This document shows, in pieces, positions 42,459 to 51,237 of a DNA stretch of 64,000 bases. The DNA is from CBFHOS01 sp965657645 (GTDB lineage Bacteria > Pseudomonadota > Alphaproteobacteria > Puniceispirillales > Puniceispirillaceae), in contig CBFHOS010000008.1 of the NCBI GenBank assembly GCA_965657645.1, positions 1 through 64,000 of the forward strand, written 5' to 3'. Every line of letters begins with the position of its first letter. Positions within the stretch are counted from its first letter, which is position 1. The translations under genes were made by a program, and so were the position numbers. The notes under the pieces are model-generated. The model saw only the letters and a list, made by a program, of their open reading frames with translations. It did no database searches and was not told the origin of the DNA.

Positions 42459-43376
42459 ATGATTGGGATTTCGATTGATCAAAATAGAATACACACCGCC
42501 ATTTTTTCAAATGGCGGTGATTTCGTTTGTGGCCAAGATTGCCCTGCCCCCAGTGATAGCTATCGCGATTGCCTTGTCGCCATCGCCGACCAAATCACCC
42601 AGATCACCTCATCACAACCAAATTCGGGGCCTATTGGCGTAGCAATTCCGGGCGTGGTGGCTAATGGCGTAATCACCCATTCGGTCATTCCCCATCTCAA
42701 TGGCAAAACCCTCCACAGCGATCTGCAAGCCGCATTGGGCCGTGAGATCCACCTTGGCAACATTGGTGATTGCTTCACTTTGTTCGAGGCCCAAAAGGGA
42801 GTGGCCGCGGGAGCAATTGATAATGCGAGCCCCGTGAAAAATGTGTTCGGTATGGTCATAGATGCAAGCTGTCACGGCGGGCTGAGCGTTAATGGCACCC
42901 TGCTCAAAGGGCGCAACGGCATCACTGGTAATTGGGCGCATTTGCCACTTCCGGCGCCGGTTCCCTATGAATTAGAGGGGCAGGATTGCTGGTGTGGGCG
43001 CGTTGGGTGCCTTGAGACATTCTTATCATCATCTGGATTAGAGGATGATTACTTCAAAATCACCGAAAACCACCAAAGCGCGGCCCAGATCGCCGCCGCG
43101 GCACAGAATAACGATATTGTCGCCGAGAGTGCGCTACAGGTCCTAGAAGACCGTCTAGGACGCGCTACGGCGGCTATTATCAATATTATTGATCCAGATG
43201 TGATCGTGCTGGGCGGTATGGTGGGCGAACTTGACCGCCTGATCACTAACCTACCACGCAAATGGCCGGGCTATGTGATCACCAAAAAAACCCAGACAGA
43301 ACTGGTCGCGACAGAAAACACCACGCGCGCTGTGCTATGCGGTGCCGCAATGTTACCGGCCCAAACCGAGAGCTAG
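42459..43376 (+). CDS. ROK-family protein with degenerate kinase motifs
   Basis: A 305-residue ASKHA protein of the ROK family, nearest to NagK/fructokinase-type sugar kinases. The structural zinc site is whole: H161, C177, C179 and C184 (CWCGRVGCLE). The functional residues are not: the catalytic-Asp motif NDANC reads NIGDC (101-105, Asp to Ile102), the GExGH sugar motif reads GNWAH (157-161, Glu to Asn), the phosphate loop GTGxGGG reads DASCHGG, and the N-terminal DxGGTK reads DQNRIH. The fold elements (ATAAIINIIDPDVIVLGG) remain. It may be a sugar sensor, scaffold or altered enzyme. It starts 30 bp after rpmG, possibly co-transcribed. Confidence 0.85.
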   Translation: MIGISIDQNRIHTAIFSNGGDFVCGQDCPAPSDSYRDCLVAIADQITQITSSQPNSGPIGVAIPGVVANGVITHSVIPHLNGKTLHSDLQAALGREIHLGNIGDCFTLFEAQKGVAAGAIDNASPVKNVFGMVIDASCHGGLSVNGTLLKGRNGITGNWAHLPLPAPVPYELEGQDCWCGRVGCLETFLSSSGLEDDYFKITENHQSAAQIAAAAQNNDIVAESALQVLEDRLGRATAAIINIIDPDVIVLGGMVGELDRLITNLPRKWPGYVITKKTQTELVATENTTRAVLCGAAMLPAQTES

Positions 43377-43391
43377 CTACAACTAGCTAGC
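43371..43391. repeat. 8-bp hairpin across the convergent ROK/eipB stop codons
   Basis: GCTAGCTA (43372-43379) and TAGCTAGC (43384-43391) form a perfect 8-bp stem with loop CAAC. The ROK stop TAG (43374-43376) and the eipB stop (43375-43373 on the minus strand) share the palindromic CTAG within the first arm. It may serve as a shared 3' end for both messages, though no T-run follows. Confidence 0.5.
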
Positions 43392-44281
43392 GTCACGTCT
43401 TCAACCTTGGTCAGATTGGCAATGATTGAAAAATCGCCATAATCTATTTCATAGGCACGGACCACACCGTTGCGCTGCATTGAAAAATTGATTTCATATT
43501 CAGGCTCAGAGGTCTGCGCCGAGGGTTTGAAATAGGCAATACGTACAGGCCAGTATCCATCTTTGGCTAGAATGCCGGTGTCATCGCCAAGGATATCGTC
43601 TGCGTTATCATTATGTGACTGCCATTTGCCAACCACAGTATTCGTTGTCATCAGCGCATCTTCCGGCTTTGCGCCGGTAAAAATGGTCGAGGCGAATATG
43701 GTTTCGCCATCATTGGCTGATTTCAAAATGGTCTCAAGATGGCGGATCGGAAAATATGTGTCATCCGGCAGAGTGATCTCGTCGCTTTGCGCTACCGAAA
43801 AAGCGGCCAATCCGTTGCCTGTTTCGTCTATATGGGCGAATCCGGCAAATTCATTCTTCCCCAGAAACGTGCTGTTCTCGGTGATATCAAAGCTATATTT
43901 ATCGCCGGACAGGGCTTCCCACGATTCAAAATGCGATAGCACTTGTTCGGTTGCGCCAGTCTCGCCAATGAATTCGAGGGCATAATCCTCGACCGAGCGC
44001 CACCCATCACAGACATGTTCCATGACAAATGCCGACCTGCCTTTAACGTCCACCACCGGAGAATTACTGAGCCGCGCGCCCATCGACATTTCGTAAAAGG
44101 CACGGTGCGAAACGATATTACTGGTCGCGGCAAAGCCTGCGACGCTATAGAGCATGGCGAATAACGCAATCGCGCCGGCAATTAACTGGAGCGAATAATG
44201 GCGCCCCTGCTCCGGCGTTTGAGACGAACCATCAGACAGACGCTTAACCTGTGCCGCATTTCTGCGAGAATTGTTAATCAT
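43373..44281 (-). CDS. eipB: EipB-like periplasmic envelope-integrity protein (DUF1849)
   Basis: A 302-residue secreted protein of the DUF1849 family, whose Brucella member EipB folds as a beta-spiral and maintains the cell envelope. A hydrophobic N-terminal segment (LQLIAGAIALFAMLYSVAGFA) would carry it to the periplasm. Then come SHRAFYEMSMG, the conserved Cys in EHVCDGWRSVEDY and the C-terminal TLASCS whose Cys pairs with it in EipB. TYFPIRHLETIL and AYEIDYGDF are also family-like. The ATG at 44281 is preferred; a TTG four codons upstream is possible. It converges on the ROK gene with overlapping stops. Confidence 0.87.
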   Translation of the reverse strand: MINNSRRNAAQVKRLSDGSSQTPEQGRHYSLQLIAGAIALFAMLYSVAGFAATSNIVSHRAFYEMSMGARLSNSPVVDVKGRSAFVMEHVCDGWRSVEDYALEFIGETGATEQVLSHFESWEALSGDKYSFDITENSTFLGKNEFAGFAHIDETGNGLAAFSVAQSDEITLPDDTYFPIRHLETILKSANDGETIFASTIFTGAKPEDALMTTNTVVGKWQSHNDNADDILGDDTGILAKDGYWPVRIAYFKPSAQTSEPEYEINFSMQRNGVVRAYEIDYGDFSIIANLTKVEDVTLASCS

Positions 44282-44419
44282 TTTATAATCCAAACAAGAG
44301 AATGGCGGACATTACCTATCTGACATGGAGGCCGAGACTTGGCATTTCAATAGGTTTGCCTTTCGGATAAGCGGTTTTTACTCTATATCTGCCTCACCAC
44401 ATTAAATATGGAACAGGCA

Positions 44420-45616
44420 ATGTCAAAGCAGCGCACCGAGACAAATAACGACAGTATCTCCGCAGATGGGATCAAACCTATCGTCACAACAGAAGCGCTG
44501 ATTGCCGTTGTCGAGCGGTTTCGTAGTGCCAGTTTCCTCGCCGTTGATACCGAATTCATGCGTGAGCGCACTTATTACCCGCAATTATGCCTGATCCAGA
44601 TTAGTGATGGTGAGCTGGCCGTTGGCATTGATCCATTGGCCGATGGTATCGACATCTCGCCGCTATGGGAATTGATGCGCGACCCGGCCATCGTCAAAGT
44701 CTTTCACGCCGCCCATCAGGATATGGAAATATTCCTGCATTTGATGGGCGATTTGCCTGCCCCGATCTATGATAGCCAGATTGGCGCGATGGTGATGGGA
44801 CAGGGTGATCAGGTGGGCTATGACCGGCTAGTCAAGGCGATGCTGGACCATGATATCGACAAAACCTCGCGGTTTACCGATTGGTCAAAGCGCCCCCTTA
44901 CCGACCGACAAATGAGCTATGCGCTCGATGATGTTATTTATCTAGCAAAGATCTACCCGATGATGATCGCCGAGCTAGAGACGAAAAACCGGACTGAATG
45001 GTTGGCCGAGGAAAATGCCAAGCTCGCCGATATAAACACCTATCGCACCCTGCCCGAGGATGCGTGGAAACGGATTAAAATCCGCCATATGAAGCCGGCA
45101 CCTTTATTGCGGCTAATCCATCTAGCGGCATGGCGTGAACAGGAATCGCAACAGCGCGACATCCCGCGCAACCGTATTCTGCGTGATGAAACATTGATTG
45201 ATCTGGCGGGAACAAACCCTAGAAAGATTGCTGATTTCGGCAAGATCAGGAATTTTCCGGGCGGTAAAGAAGGCAAGCTGACGACCCCGATCCTGCGGGT
45301 TCTTGAACAGGTAGCGGCCCTGCCTGATAGCGCCTTGCCCGAAACCCAACCCCGCCAGCTACCAAAGCGGCCACCAGTTGCGGTGATGGAATTGTTACGG
45401 GTTTTGCTAAAACATATCACCGACGAACATGGTGTTGCGCCGCGTTTGATTGCCTCGGCCGATGATCTTGAACGCCTCGCGCTTGACGATGATGCGCCGA
45501 TCAAGGCAATGAGCGGCTGGCGCCGTGATCTGTTTGGCGAACCGGCGCTGAAATTGAAAAACGGCAAGATCGCTCTTGCCGTTGATCAACGCCAGATTAA
45601 ATTAATCGAGCTATAG
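44420..45616 (+). CDS. rnd: Ribonuclease D
   Basis: A 398-residue DEDDy 3'-5' exonuclease that trims tRNA and other stable RNA precursors. The DnaQ-like domain shows VDTEFMRERTYYPQLCLIQI (Asp43, Glu45), HAAHQDMEIF (Asp101) and SYALDDVIYL with the Tyr/Asp pair, then two HRDC-type helical domains (RLIHLAAWREQESQQRDIPRNRIL and KRPPVAVMELLRVLLKH in part). The ATG at 44420 follows GGAACAGGC; an ATG four codons upstream is possible. It is divergent from eipB and convergent with the atypical SDR. Confidence 0.95.
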   Translation: MSKQRTETNNDSISADGIKPIVTTEALIAVVERFRSASFLAVDTEFMRERTYYPQLCLIQISDGELAVGIDPLADGIDISPLWELMRDPAIVKVFHAAHQDMEIFLHLMGDLPAPIYDSQIGAMVMGQGDQVGYDRLVKAMLDHDIDKTSRFTDWSKRPLTDRQMSYALDDVIYLAKIYPMMIAELETKNRTEWLAEENAKLADINTYRTLPEDAWKRIKIRHMKPAPLLRLIHLAAWREQESQQRDIPRNRILRDETLIDLAGTNPRKIADFGKIRNFPGGKEGKLTTPILRVLEQVAALPDSALPETQPRQLPKRPPVAVMELLRVLLKHITDEHGVAPRLIASADDLERLALDDDAPIKAMSGWRRDLFGEPALKLKNGKIALAVDQRQIKLIEL

Positions 45617-45631
45617 GCTAGCCACCCGCAA

Positions 45632-46414
45632 TTACAGGGTGCTGTTAAAATTGCCACCATCGATGAGGATATTCTGGCCGGTTAGATAGCCAGAATGCGC
45701 ACTGCACATCCACGCACAGGCAAAACCAAATTCGTTAATTTCACCGAGACGTTTGCTTGGGTTGCGGGCTTCGAAAATGGCCCGCATCTCGGCTTGGCTC
45801 TTGCCCTCTGCCTTGGCCGAATTGGCGATCAATGTTTCGATACGGTCAGTATTAAATTGGCCCGGCAACAGCCCGTTTACCGTCACATTATGCGATGCCA
45901 CCTGCCGTGCCAAACCCGCACAAAAGCCGGTAAGCGCCGCACGCGCTCCATTGGAGAGGCCAAGTGCCGGGATTGGTGACTTAACCGAATTTGAGGTGAT
46001 ATTTACAATCCTGCCGAATTTATTCTCGATCATCGGGTCGATTACAGCTTTGATCAGCTCAAACGCCGCCAGCATGTTCGCATCGAGTGCCGCCAGCCAA
46101 TTGTCACGTTTCCAATCACGAAAATCACCCGGAGGTGGCCCACCGGCATTATTGATTAGAATATCCACATGGCCCGCCGCCGCCAGAACCGCCGCGCGGC
46201 CTTCTTCGGTGGTGATATCACACACAACTTCCTCGACCTCGACACCGTGCTCAGCGCGAATAGCGGCGGCAGAGGCGGCAAGGGTTTCGGCGGTGCGCCC
46301 ACACATAACCAGATTAACACCAACACCGGCAAGCGCATTAGCACAGCCAAGGCCAAGTCCACGGCTAGAGGCACACACAATCGCCTTGCGGCCAGAAATT
46401 CCAAAATCAAGCAT
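45632..46414 (-). CDS. Atypical short-chain dehydrogenase (catalytic Tyr/Lys replaced)
   Basis: A 260-residue SDR close to the FabG-like group. Cofactor motif ASSRGLGLG (15-23) and NNAGG (about 88-92) are intact, and Ser residues precede the active site (ITSNS, 139-143). The YxxxK pair is absent: the segment reads LSNGARAALTGF, placing Ser154 and Arg158 at the Tyr and Lys positions. A recognised SDR branch carries this SNGAR form, so this is a subfamily trait rather than decay. The activity is unknown. It lies 6 bp after hda in the same direction. Confidence 0.85.
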   Translation of the reverse strand: MLDFGISGRKAIVCASSRGLGLGCANALAGVGVNLVMCGRTAETLAASAAAIRAEHGVEVEEVVCDITTEEGRAAVLAAAGHVDILINNAGGPPPGDFRDWKRDNWLAALDANMLAAFELIKAVIDPMIENKFGRIVNITSNSVKSPIPALGLSNGARAALTGFCAGLARQVASHNVTVNGLLPGQFNTDRIETLIANSAKAEGKSQAEMRAIFEARNPSKRLGEINEFGFACAWMCSAHSGYLTGQNILIDGGNFNSTL

Positions 46415-46419
46415 CGTAA

Positions 46420-47094
46420 CTAATCACTTTCCGTCTCTTGTGCTAACACCTCACGCGCCAGTCCCAAACTGACATGCTTCTTATCTGCAAGAGCTTTTTT
46501 ATCAATTTTTTCAACAAATTGCCGAACAGCATCAAACGACCGATCTATCCGAGCCACTACATATTGCCGGACAGTATCAGGGACCGCAAGCTGGCGATCA
46601 ACAAAATGCTTATCTAGCAACGCCCCCAACAACAGATCATCCGGATTGTCGATGCTGGCGAGGGTTATCGCCCGCATCCGAGAGCGCAAATCCGCCAGTG
46701 ACCACTCCATTTGTGATACTGGCATACGGCTTAACATCAACACTGAACCGTTCCGGTCCTTGATCCGTGTCAGCAACAAAAACAGGGCCTCTTCGTCCCA
46801 ATCGGCCCCCGGCATAATGTTATCCAGCAAGAAATGCGAGTCATCACCCAGATCCGCAAGCCCGTCAGGGCTCAAACCATCCAGATAATGCGCGCCAGAT
46901 TGTGCCTGCCACACCGCGCCCAGATGCGACTTTCCCGCGCCCACAGCGCCGGTGATGTTGAGGCCGCATATCTGGCCCGGCCAATCGGGCCATGTCTCTA
47001 CGGCGCGCATCGCCAGATCGTTGCAACTGCTGACGATAAATTCATCCCAGCCCTCAGCACGGCGAAATTCAAGATCAAGTGGTAGCTGTTCCAT
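46420..47094 (-). CDS. hda: Hda/HdaA, regulatory inactivator of DnaA
   Basis: A 224-residue AAA+ protein homologous to DnaA domain III that promotes hydrolysis of DnaA-ATP at the replisome. The N-terminus MEQLPLDLEF is a beta-clamp binding motif (QLPLDL). Walker A is GAVGAGKSHL (49-58), and Walker B is in FLLDNIMPG; a small lid domain with DDLLLGALLDKH and the arginine-finger region RSRMRA follow. Order DUF2066-hda in one direction, divergent from purMN, is typical of alphaproteobacteria. It is 10 bp after the DUF2066 gene. Confidence 0.92.
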   Translation of the reverse strand: MEQLPLDLEFRRAEGWDEFIVSSCNDLAMRAVETWPDWPGQICGLNITGAVGAGKSHLGAVWQAQSGAHYLDGLSPDGLADLGDDSHFLLDNIMPGADWDEEALFLLLTRIKDRNGSVLMLSRMPVSQMEWSLADLRSRMRAITLASIDNPDDLLLGALLDKHFVDRQLAVPDTVRQYVVARIDRSFDAVRQFVEKIDKKALADKKHVSLGLAREVLAQETESD

Positions 47095-47103
47095 TGCCCG
47101 ATC

Positions 47104-48294
47104 CTAATCCAGCGTCACAAGGCGTAGGATATTGTCGCCATCTTGCGGTATAGCCACATTCAACCCATGACTGGCAAGGGCATTTTGCAGAGCCGCCACA
47201 GAGCCAGAAAGGCTAATAGTAACAAGTGCTTGATCAACTTTAAGAATACGAATTTTATAGCTATTAATCACCGCTATATCATCCAGAACAGCCAAGCGTT
47301 CAGACCATTGCGACAATGACGATAACGGTATCTGGAGGGTTACATCCAGTGTCTCCATCCCCGAAATGAGGTTGGCCGCATGCCAGCCTGCTTCGACTTC
47401 TTGGATGATTTTATCCCGCGCTTTGCCAAGCTGGAGTGATAGATCATCCTCGATCGGCACATTCACCATCCGCCCCAATTGGGTTAGACCCTTGCCTTGG
47501 TTCGATAATAATTGCCCGCTGACCGTTAACACCCGTTTGGCGCCCTGATAATCAAGCTGGGCTATCACCAGCAAAACCTGCTTGGCCTTGGCAATCTTGG
47601 CCGCGCGGGTCAGCGTGTCGGGATCGGCAATCGCCAAATCTTCTGCCCGCAGATTGCGTTCGTTGGTGATGGTTGGCGCCAATAGGGTAAATGAGACAAG
47701 ACCGGTGGCCGATGCAACCGCGTCACGCCACCCAGTTAGCCATTCGTTATCTTGGCGCCATGCCCGCGCACCTTCTGGGGCCTGCCATACCGGTAAAACC
47801 AAAATCTCGGGGCTTGGCAATTCGGCCCATTGCAATCCGGCTTTCTTGAGCGCCGCGCGCAATCGGCGGGCATCAAAACAGAAATCTAACAACGCGATAT
47901 AGCGACCTTCCAGTGAGTTTTCTTCGGCAATGTAGACAAAATCGGTGAATTCATCGAGATCATGTGATGCAATGAAATCACGCGCTTGGGCCTCGTCATG
48001 GAGCAACCGATTAAGTACCACAGCGAATCCGGTTTCGGCCGCCGCCCGCACCCCCATCGTTTGCGCCTCAGTAGCAGTGGCCGCGCGCTGATCAATGCTG
48101 ATATTCTGCACACCAAATTGCGGCGTGCTACAGACCTCACGGGCAGCTAGAGGCGGCGCCAATATCACCATAACGCACAGCATCCCGCCCAAAACCGGGC
48201 TAGCGAAAACACCTCTAAATGCCGATCTTGGCAAAACGGGTAATCGGTTTTTCACTCCAGTGACAATTTCCCGAAAGATTAGTGCTGTACGCAT
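47104..48294 (-). CDS. DUF2066 periplasmic protein
   Basis: A 396-residue DUF2066 protein with a long N-terminus and a signal-like hydrophobic segment (about 34-51, ending PLAAREVC), then a soluble periplasmic body: GVRAAAETGFAVVLNRLLHD, YIAEENSLEGRYIALLDFCFD, ILVLPVWQAPEGARAW and QVLLVIAQLDYQ. Function unknown. In alphaproteobacteria it conventionally sits between purM (divergent) and hda, as here. A start nearer residue 38 would give a shorter signal peptide and cannot be excluded. Confidence 0.85.
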   Translation of the reverse strand: MRTALIFREIVTGVKNRLPVLPRSAFRGVFASPVLGGMLCVMVILAPPLAAREVCSTPQFGVQNISIDQRAATATEAQTMGVRAAAETGFAVVLNRLLHDEAQARDFIASHDLDEFTDFVYIAEENSLEGRYIALLDFCFDARRLRAALKKAGLQWAELPSPEILVLPVWQAPEGARAWRQDNEWLTGWRDAVASATGLVSFTLLAPTITNERNLRAEDLAIADPDTLTRAAKIAKAKQVLLVIAQLDYQGAKRVLTVSGQLLSNQGKGLTQLGRMVNVPIEDDLSLQLGKARDKIIQEVEAGWHAANLISGMETLDVTLQIPLSSLSQWSERLAVLDDIAVINSYKIRILKVDQALVTISLSGSVAALQNALASHGLNVAIPQDGDNILRLVTLD

Positions 48295-48358
48295 GGTTAC
48301 AAAGCCTTATGATGACGTTCACAGATTAACTATAGCACTACCGTAGGACGACGCCAGC

Positions 48359-49456
48359 ATGTCTGACAAACAAACGACATCTTCATCATTAACTTACCGG
48401 GATGCAGGGGTCGATATCGATGCTGGCGACGCGTTGATTGGGGACATTGCGCCACATGCAAAACGCACTCGTCGGGCCGGTGCGGATGCCTCTTTAGGCG
48501 GCTTTGGCGGGTTGTTTGATCCCCGCGCCGCTGGCTTTACCGATCCAATTTTAGTTGCCGCGACCGATGGTGTTGGCACCAAGCTAGAGCTTGCTAAAAC
48601 CCTTAATAAACACCGCGGCCTTGGCATTGATCTGGTTGCGATGTGCGCAAACGATATCTTAGCACAAGGCGCTATGCCACTATTTTTTCTTGATTATTTT
48701 GCCACAGGAAAACTAGAGCCCCATGTCGCCACCGAGGTTATCGCCGGTATAGCGGATGGCTGTGTGATTAGCGATTGCGCGTTGATTGGCGGGGAAACCG
48801 CCGAGATGCCGGGCGTTTATCCCCCCGGCGGTTATGATTTGGCCGGATTTTGTGTTGGCGCGGCGGAACGGGGTACCTTGCTTGTTCCGGGCCAGCCAAA
48901 ACAAGGCGATATTGCCATTGCACTGCCCTCTTCCGGCGTCCATTCAAACGGCTATTCTTTGGTCCGCAAAATCATTGAAGTGACTGGCGCTGATCTTCAC
49001 GCTCCGGCAAATTTTGGCGGCGATGACCACCAGACGTTGGGGGATGCGTTAATCGAGCCAACACGGCTCTATCAAAAATCCGCAAAAATCGCGCTGGAGA
49101 CTGGCGGGGTTAGCGGCATTGTGCATGTTACTGGTGGTGGTTTGATCGAAAACCCACCACGTGTCTATGATGCTGATCTCGCCTTTGAGATGGATTGTGC
49201 CGCCGCGTCATTGCCACCTCTGTTCAAATGGCTACGTAATGGCGGTAATATAGAACCGCTGGAAATGGCGCGAACATTCAATTGTGGTATCGGCATGCTG
49301 ATCTTTGTCGCCCCCGATAATGCCGAGACTGTTCTCACCGCTCTTCGCGCCGGCGACGAACCGGCCGAGCCAGACGCCTTTATCGCCGGATCATTGACCG
49401 CACGCGGTGATGGCCCAGCCGTAATGCTCCATAATCTTGATCATTGGGGCGCATAG
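48359..49456 (+). CDS. purM: Phosphoribosylformylglycinamidine cyclo-ligase (AIR synthetase)
   Basis: Fifth step of purine synthesis. 365 residues with YRDAGVDIDAGDALI, GGFGGLFDPRAAGF, LVAATDGVGTKLELA, GIDLVAMCANDILAQGA, LIGGETAEMPGVYPPGGYDLAGF and HVTGGGLIENPPRV, all PurM hallmarks. AGGACG precedes the ATG. The promoter must sit in the 64-bp divergent gap from the DUF2066 gene. purN follows 19 bp later. Confidence 0.97.
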   Translation: MSDKQTTSSSLTYRDAGVDIDAGDALIGDIAPHAKRTRRAGADASLGGFGGLFDPRAAGFTDPILVAATDGVGTKLELAKTLNKHRGLGIDLVAMCANDILAQGAMPLFFLDYFATGKLEPHVATEVIAGIADGCVISDCALIGGETAEMPGVYPPGGYDLAGFCVGAAERGTLLVPGQPKQGDIAIALPSSGVHSNGYSLVRKIIEVTGADLHAPANFGGDDHQTLGDALIEPTRLYQKSAKIALETGGVSGIVHVTGGGLIENPPRVYDADLAFEMDCAAASLPPLFKWLRNGGNIEPLEMARTFNCGIGMLIFVAPDNAETVLTALRAGDEPAEPDAFIAGSLTARGDGPAVMLHNLDHWGA

Positions 49457-49475
49457 TGGTGGTAAGGTTCGTCTG

Positions 49476-50147
49476 ATGCGGATTGCCATTCTGATTTCTG
49501 GACGCGGTTCCAATATGCTGCGCCTTGCCGATTTCATTGCCGCGCAAGCCTTACCGGTCGAAATTGCTTTGGTGGCAAGCAATAAACCATGCGCCGGCAT
49601 CGACAACGCGAACCAACGCGGCCTGTCTACTGCGGTTTTTGAACGTAAGGCATATGGCGACAAAGCCAGTCAGGAACAGGCACTTGGCGATGCAATTGCC
49701 GCCGCCAATGTCGATTTTATTCTGTTGGCTGGCTATATGGCGATATTGGGTGCTGATTTCGTCGATCGATTTGCCAATAAAACAATCAATATACACCCCT
49801 CTCTTTTGCCCGATTTCAAGGGGCTGGATACACATGAACGCGCCCTCGCCGCCGGGGTAACGCATCACGGCGTCAGCATTCATCTGGTTACCGCGGCGCT
49901 GGATGACGGGCCAATACTGGCACAGGCGGCTTTGCCCATTGCACAGGACGATACTAGCGACAGCCTTGCTGGCCATGTTCTAACCCTCGAACATGCCCTC
50001 TATCCGTTTGTTCTTGCGGCATTATCCCAGGGGAATTTGACAATCGATGGTGACGCGGTGCATTGGCGTGATGGGCCAGAATTTCTGGCGCAAATGCCGG
50101 ACGATATGGCGCAAAAGCTGCTTTCCACAATAATCTGGCCAGCTTAA
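49476..50147 (+). CDS. purN: Phosphoribosylglycinamide formyltransferase (GART)
   Basis: Transfers a formyl group from 10-formyl-THF to GAR. 223 residues with ILISGRGSNM, SNKPCAGI, LLAGYMAIL, catalytic Asn/His in NIHPSLLPDFKGLDTHERAL, HHGVSIHLVTAALDDGPILAQ. The start at 49476 (MRIAILISGRG) is the family start; 13 codons of readable frame upstream lie partly in purM and are not conserved. The operon purM-purN ends here. Confidence 0.96.
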   Translation: MRIAILISGRGSNMLRLADFIAAQALPVEIALVASNKPCAGIDNANQRGLSTAVFERKAYGDKASQEQALGDAIAAANVDFILLAGYMAILGADFVDRFANKTINIHPSLLPDFKGLDTHERALAAGVTHHGVSIHLVTAALDDGPILAQAALPIAQDDTSDSLAGHVLTLEHALYPFVLAALSQGNLTIDGDAVHWRDGPEFLAQMPDDMAQKLLSTIIWPA

Positions 50148-50228
50148 CCTTTGCACAAATGTTTACATCTATTTTTACATCAGTATTTAGGGTGCATATT
50201 TTTTAGAAACCGAATAGCCGGACAAGGA

Positions 50229-50257
50229 TTGATTTTGATCTCACATTCGGCGATAAA
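50229..50257 (+). promoter_or_regulatory. Possible promoter of the 43-residue membrane protein gene
   Basis: TTGATT (50229-50234), 17-bp spacer, GATAAA (50252-50257), about 56 bp before the ATG. The intervening leader contains GGGCC...GGCCC arms that could form a hairpin. Judged by eye. Confidence 0.35.
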
Positions 50258-50313
50258 AGGGCCAGATTTGACGCAAGGGGCCCTATACGGCCACCGAATT
50301 AGAGGACAAAAAC

Positions 50314-50445
50314 ATGGATACCAGCAATTTTGACAAGCAAGCCCATCAGCATCTGTCAATTTATCACTCAGTCATGAACGGCGCCAAAATCGTTGGTGGC
50401 TTGGTTATCCTGACGTTGATTGTGATGGCAATCACTCTGCTCTAG
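50314..50445 (+). CDS. 43-residue single-helix membrane protein, resembles aa3 oxidase subunit IV
   Basis: A short reading frame with a good GAGGA site 7 bp upstream and a dedicated terminator downstream. The product has a polar N-terminus (MDTSNFDKQAHQHLSIYHS) and one C-terminal transmembrane helix (VGGLVILTLIVMAITLL). This size and layout match the bacterial aa3-type cytochrome oxidase subunit IV family (short amphipathic head, single helix, MD near the start), but the similarity is weak and by eye. It stands alone between purN and ndk. Confidence 0.65.
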   Translation: MDTSNFDKQAHQHLSIYHSVMNGAKIVGGLVILTLIVMAITLL

Positions 50446-50510
50446 ACTCCGTCTGCTTTAGACAGGATCCTCATCCCCAGCGGATGAAAATACAGATTTA
50501 GACAAAGCAA

Positions 50511-50536
50511 AAGGCGGGAATTACCCCGCCTTTTTT
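50511..50536 (+). terminator. Bidirectional Rho-independent terminator
   Basis: GGCGGG (50513-50518) and CCCGCC (50525-50530) pair around a short AT loop, with AAAA before and TTTTTT after (50531-50536). It can stop plus-strand transcripts from the small membrane protein gene and minus-strand transcripts from ndk. Confidence 0.9.
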
Positions 50537-50579
50537 GTTTGTTATCACGCTATATAACCGCTGTGCGATTATCCGGTAA

Positions 50580-51002
50580 TTATCCTGTGATTTCGCTACC
50601 TGCAAAGAAATAGGCGATTTCGATCTCGGCATTCTCTGGGCTGTCAGAACCGTGCACTGAATTGGCTTCGATTGATTCTGCAAAATCCTTACGGATTGTG
50701 CCGTCTGCGGCTTCAGCTGGGTTAGTTGCGCCCATTGTTTCGCGGTTAAGAGCAATCGCGTTTTCACCCTCAAGCACCTGTAGAACAACGGGACCAGATG
50801 TCATGAATGCCACTAGATCGCCATAAAACGGGCGCTCTGCATGAACAGCGTAGAATGCTTCGGCTTCGGCTTTGCTCAATTGCTTGCGCTTTTGGGCAAC
50901 GATGCGCAGACCAGCACCCTCGAGGCGCGCATTGATCGCACCTGTCAGATTGCGGCGGGTGGCGTCGGGCTTGATGATAGAAAAGGTTCTTTGAAGAGCC
51001 AT
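50580..51002 (-). CDS. ndk: Nucleoside diphosphate kinase
   Basis: Balances NTP and dNTP pools through a phosphohistidine. 140 residues with TFSIIKPDATRRN, RPFYGDLVAFMTSGPVV, ALNRETMGATNP, TIRKDFAESIEANSVHGSDS holding the catalytic His (VHGSDS), and the closing EIAYFF. AAGGA precedes the ATG. The 235-bp region up to holC contains its promoter and no further gene that I can support. Confidence 0.97.
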   Translation of the reverse strand: MALQRTFSIIKPDATRRNLTGAINARLEGAGLRIVAQKRKQLSKAEAEAFYAVHAERPFYGDLVAFMTSGPVVLQVLEGENAIALNRETMGATNPAEAADGTIRKDFAESIEANSVHGSDSPENAEIEIAYFFAGSEITG

Positions 51003-51237
51003 GATACTTCCTTTTTACGTTAAGATCTTAAGCCAGATATAGTCTGGCTCATATCAGCTGGTGAATGATTGTCATTCGGGACTAGATGTCGTTTGGCGGA
51101 GATTGATCAATCGGGCCGCCTCCCGCAATTCTGTTAAAACAGGTGTCTGGCAAATACATATTTGCAAAACCAGATCAGATGCCGCCTTCATAGGCAAAAC
51201 TGCCTCACTTAACAAGCGCAAAATCAAGCGGCGGCGT

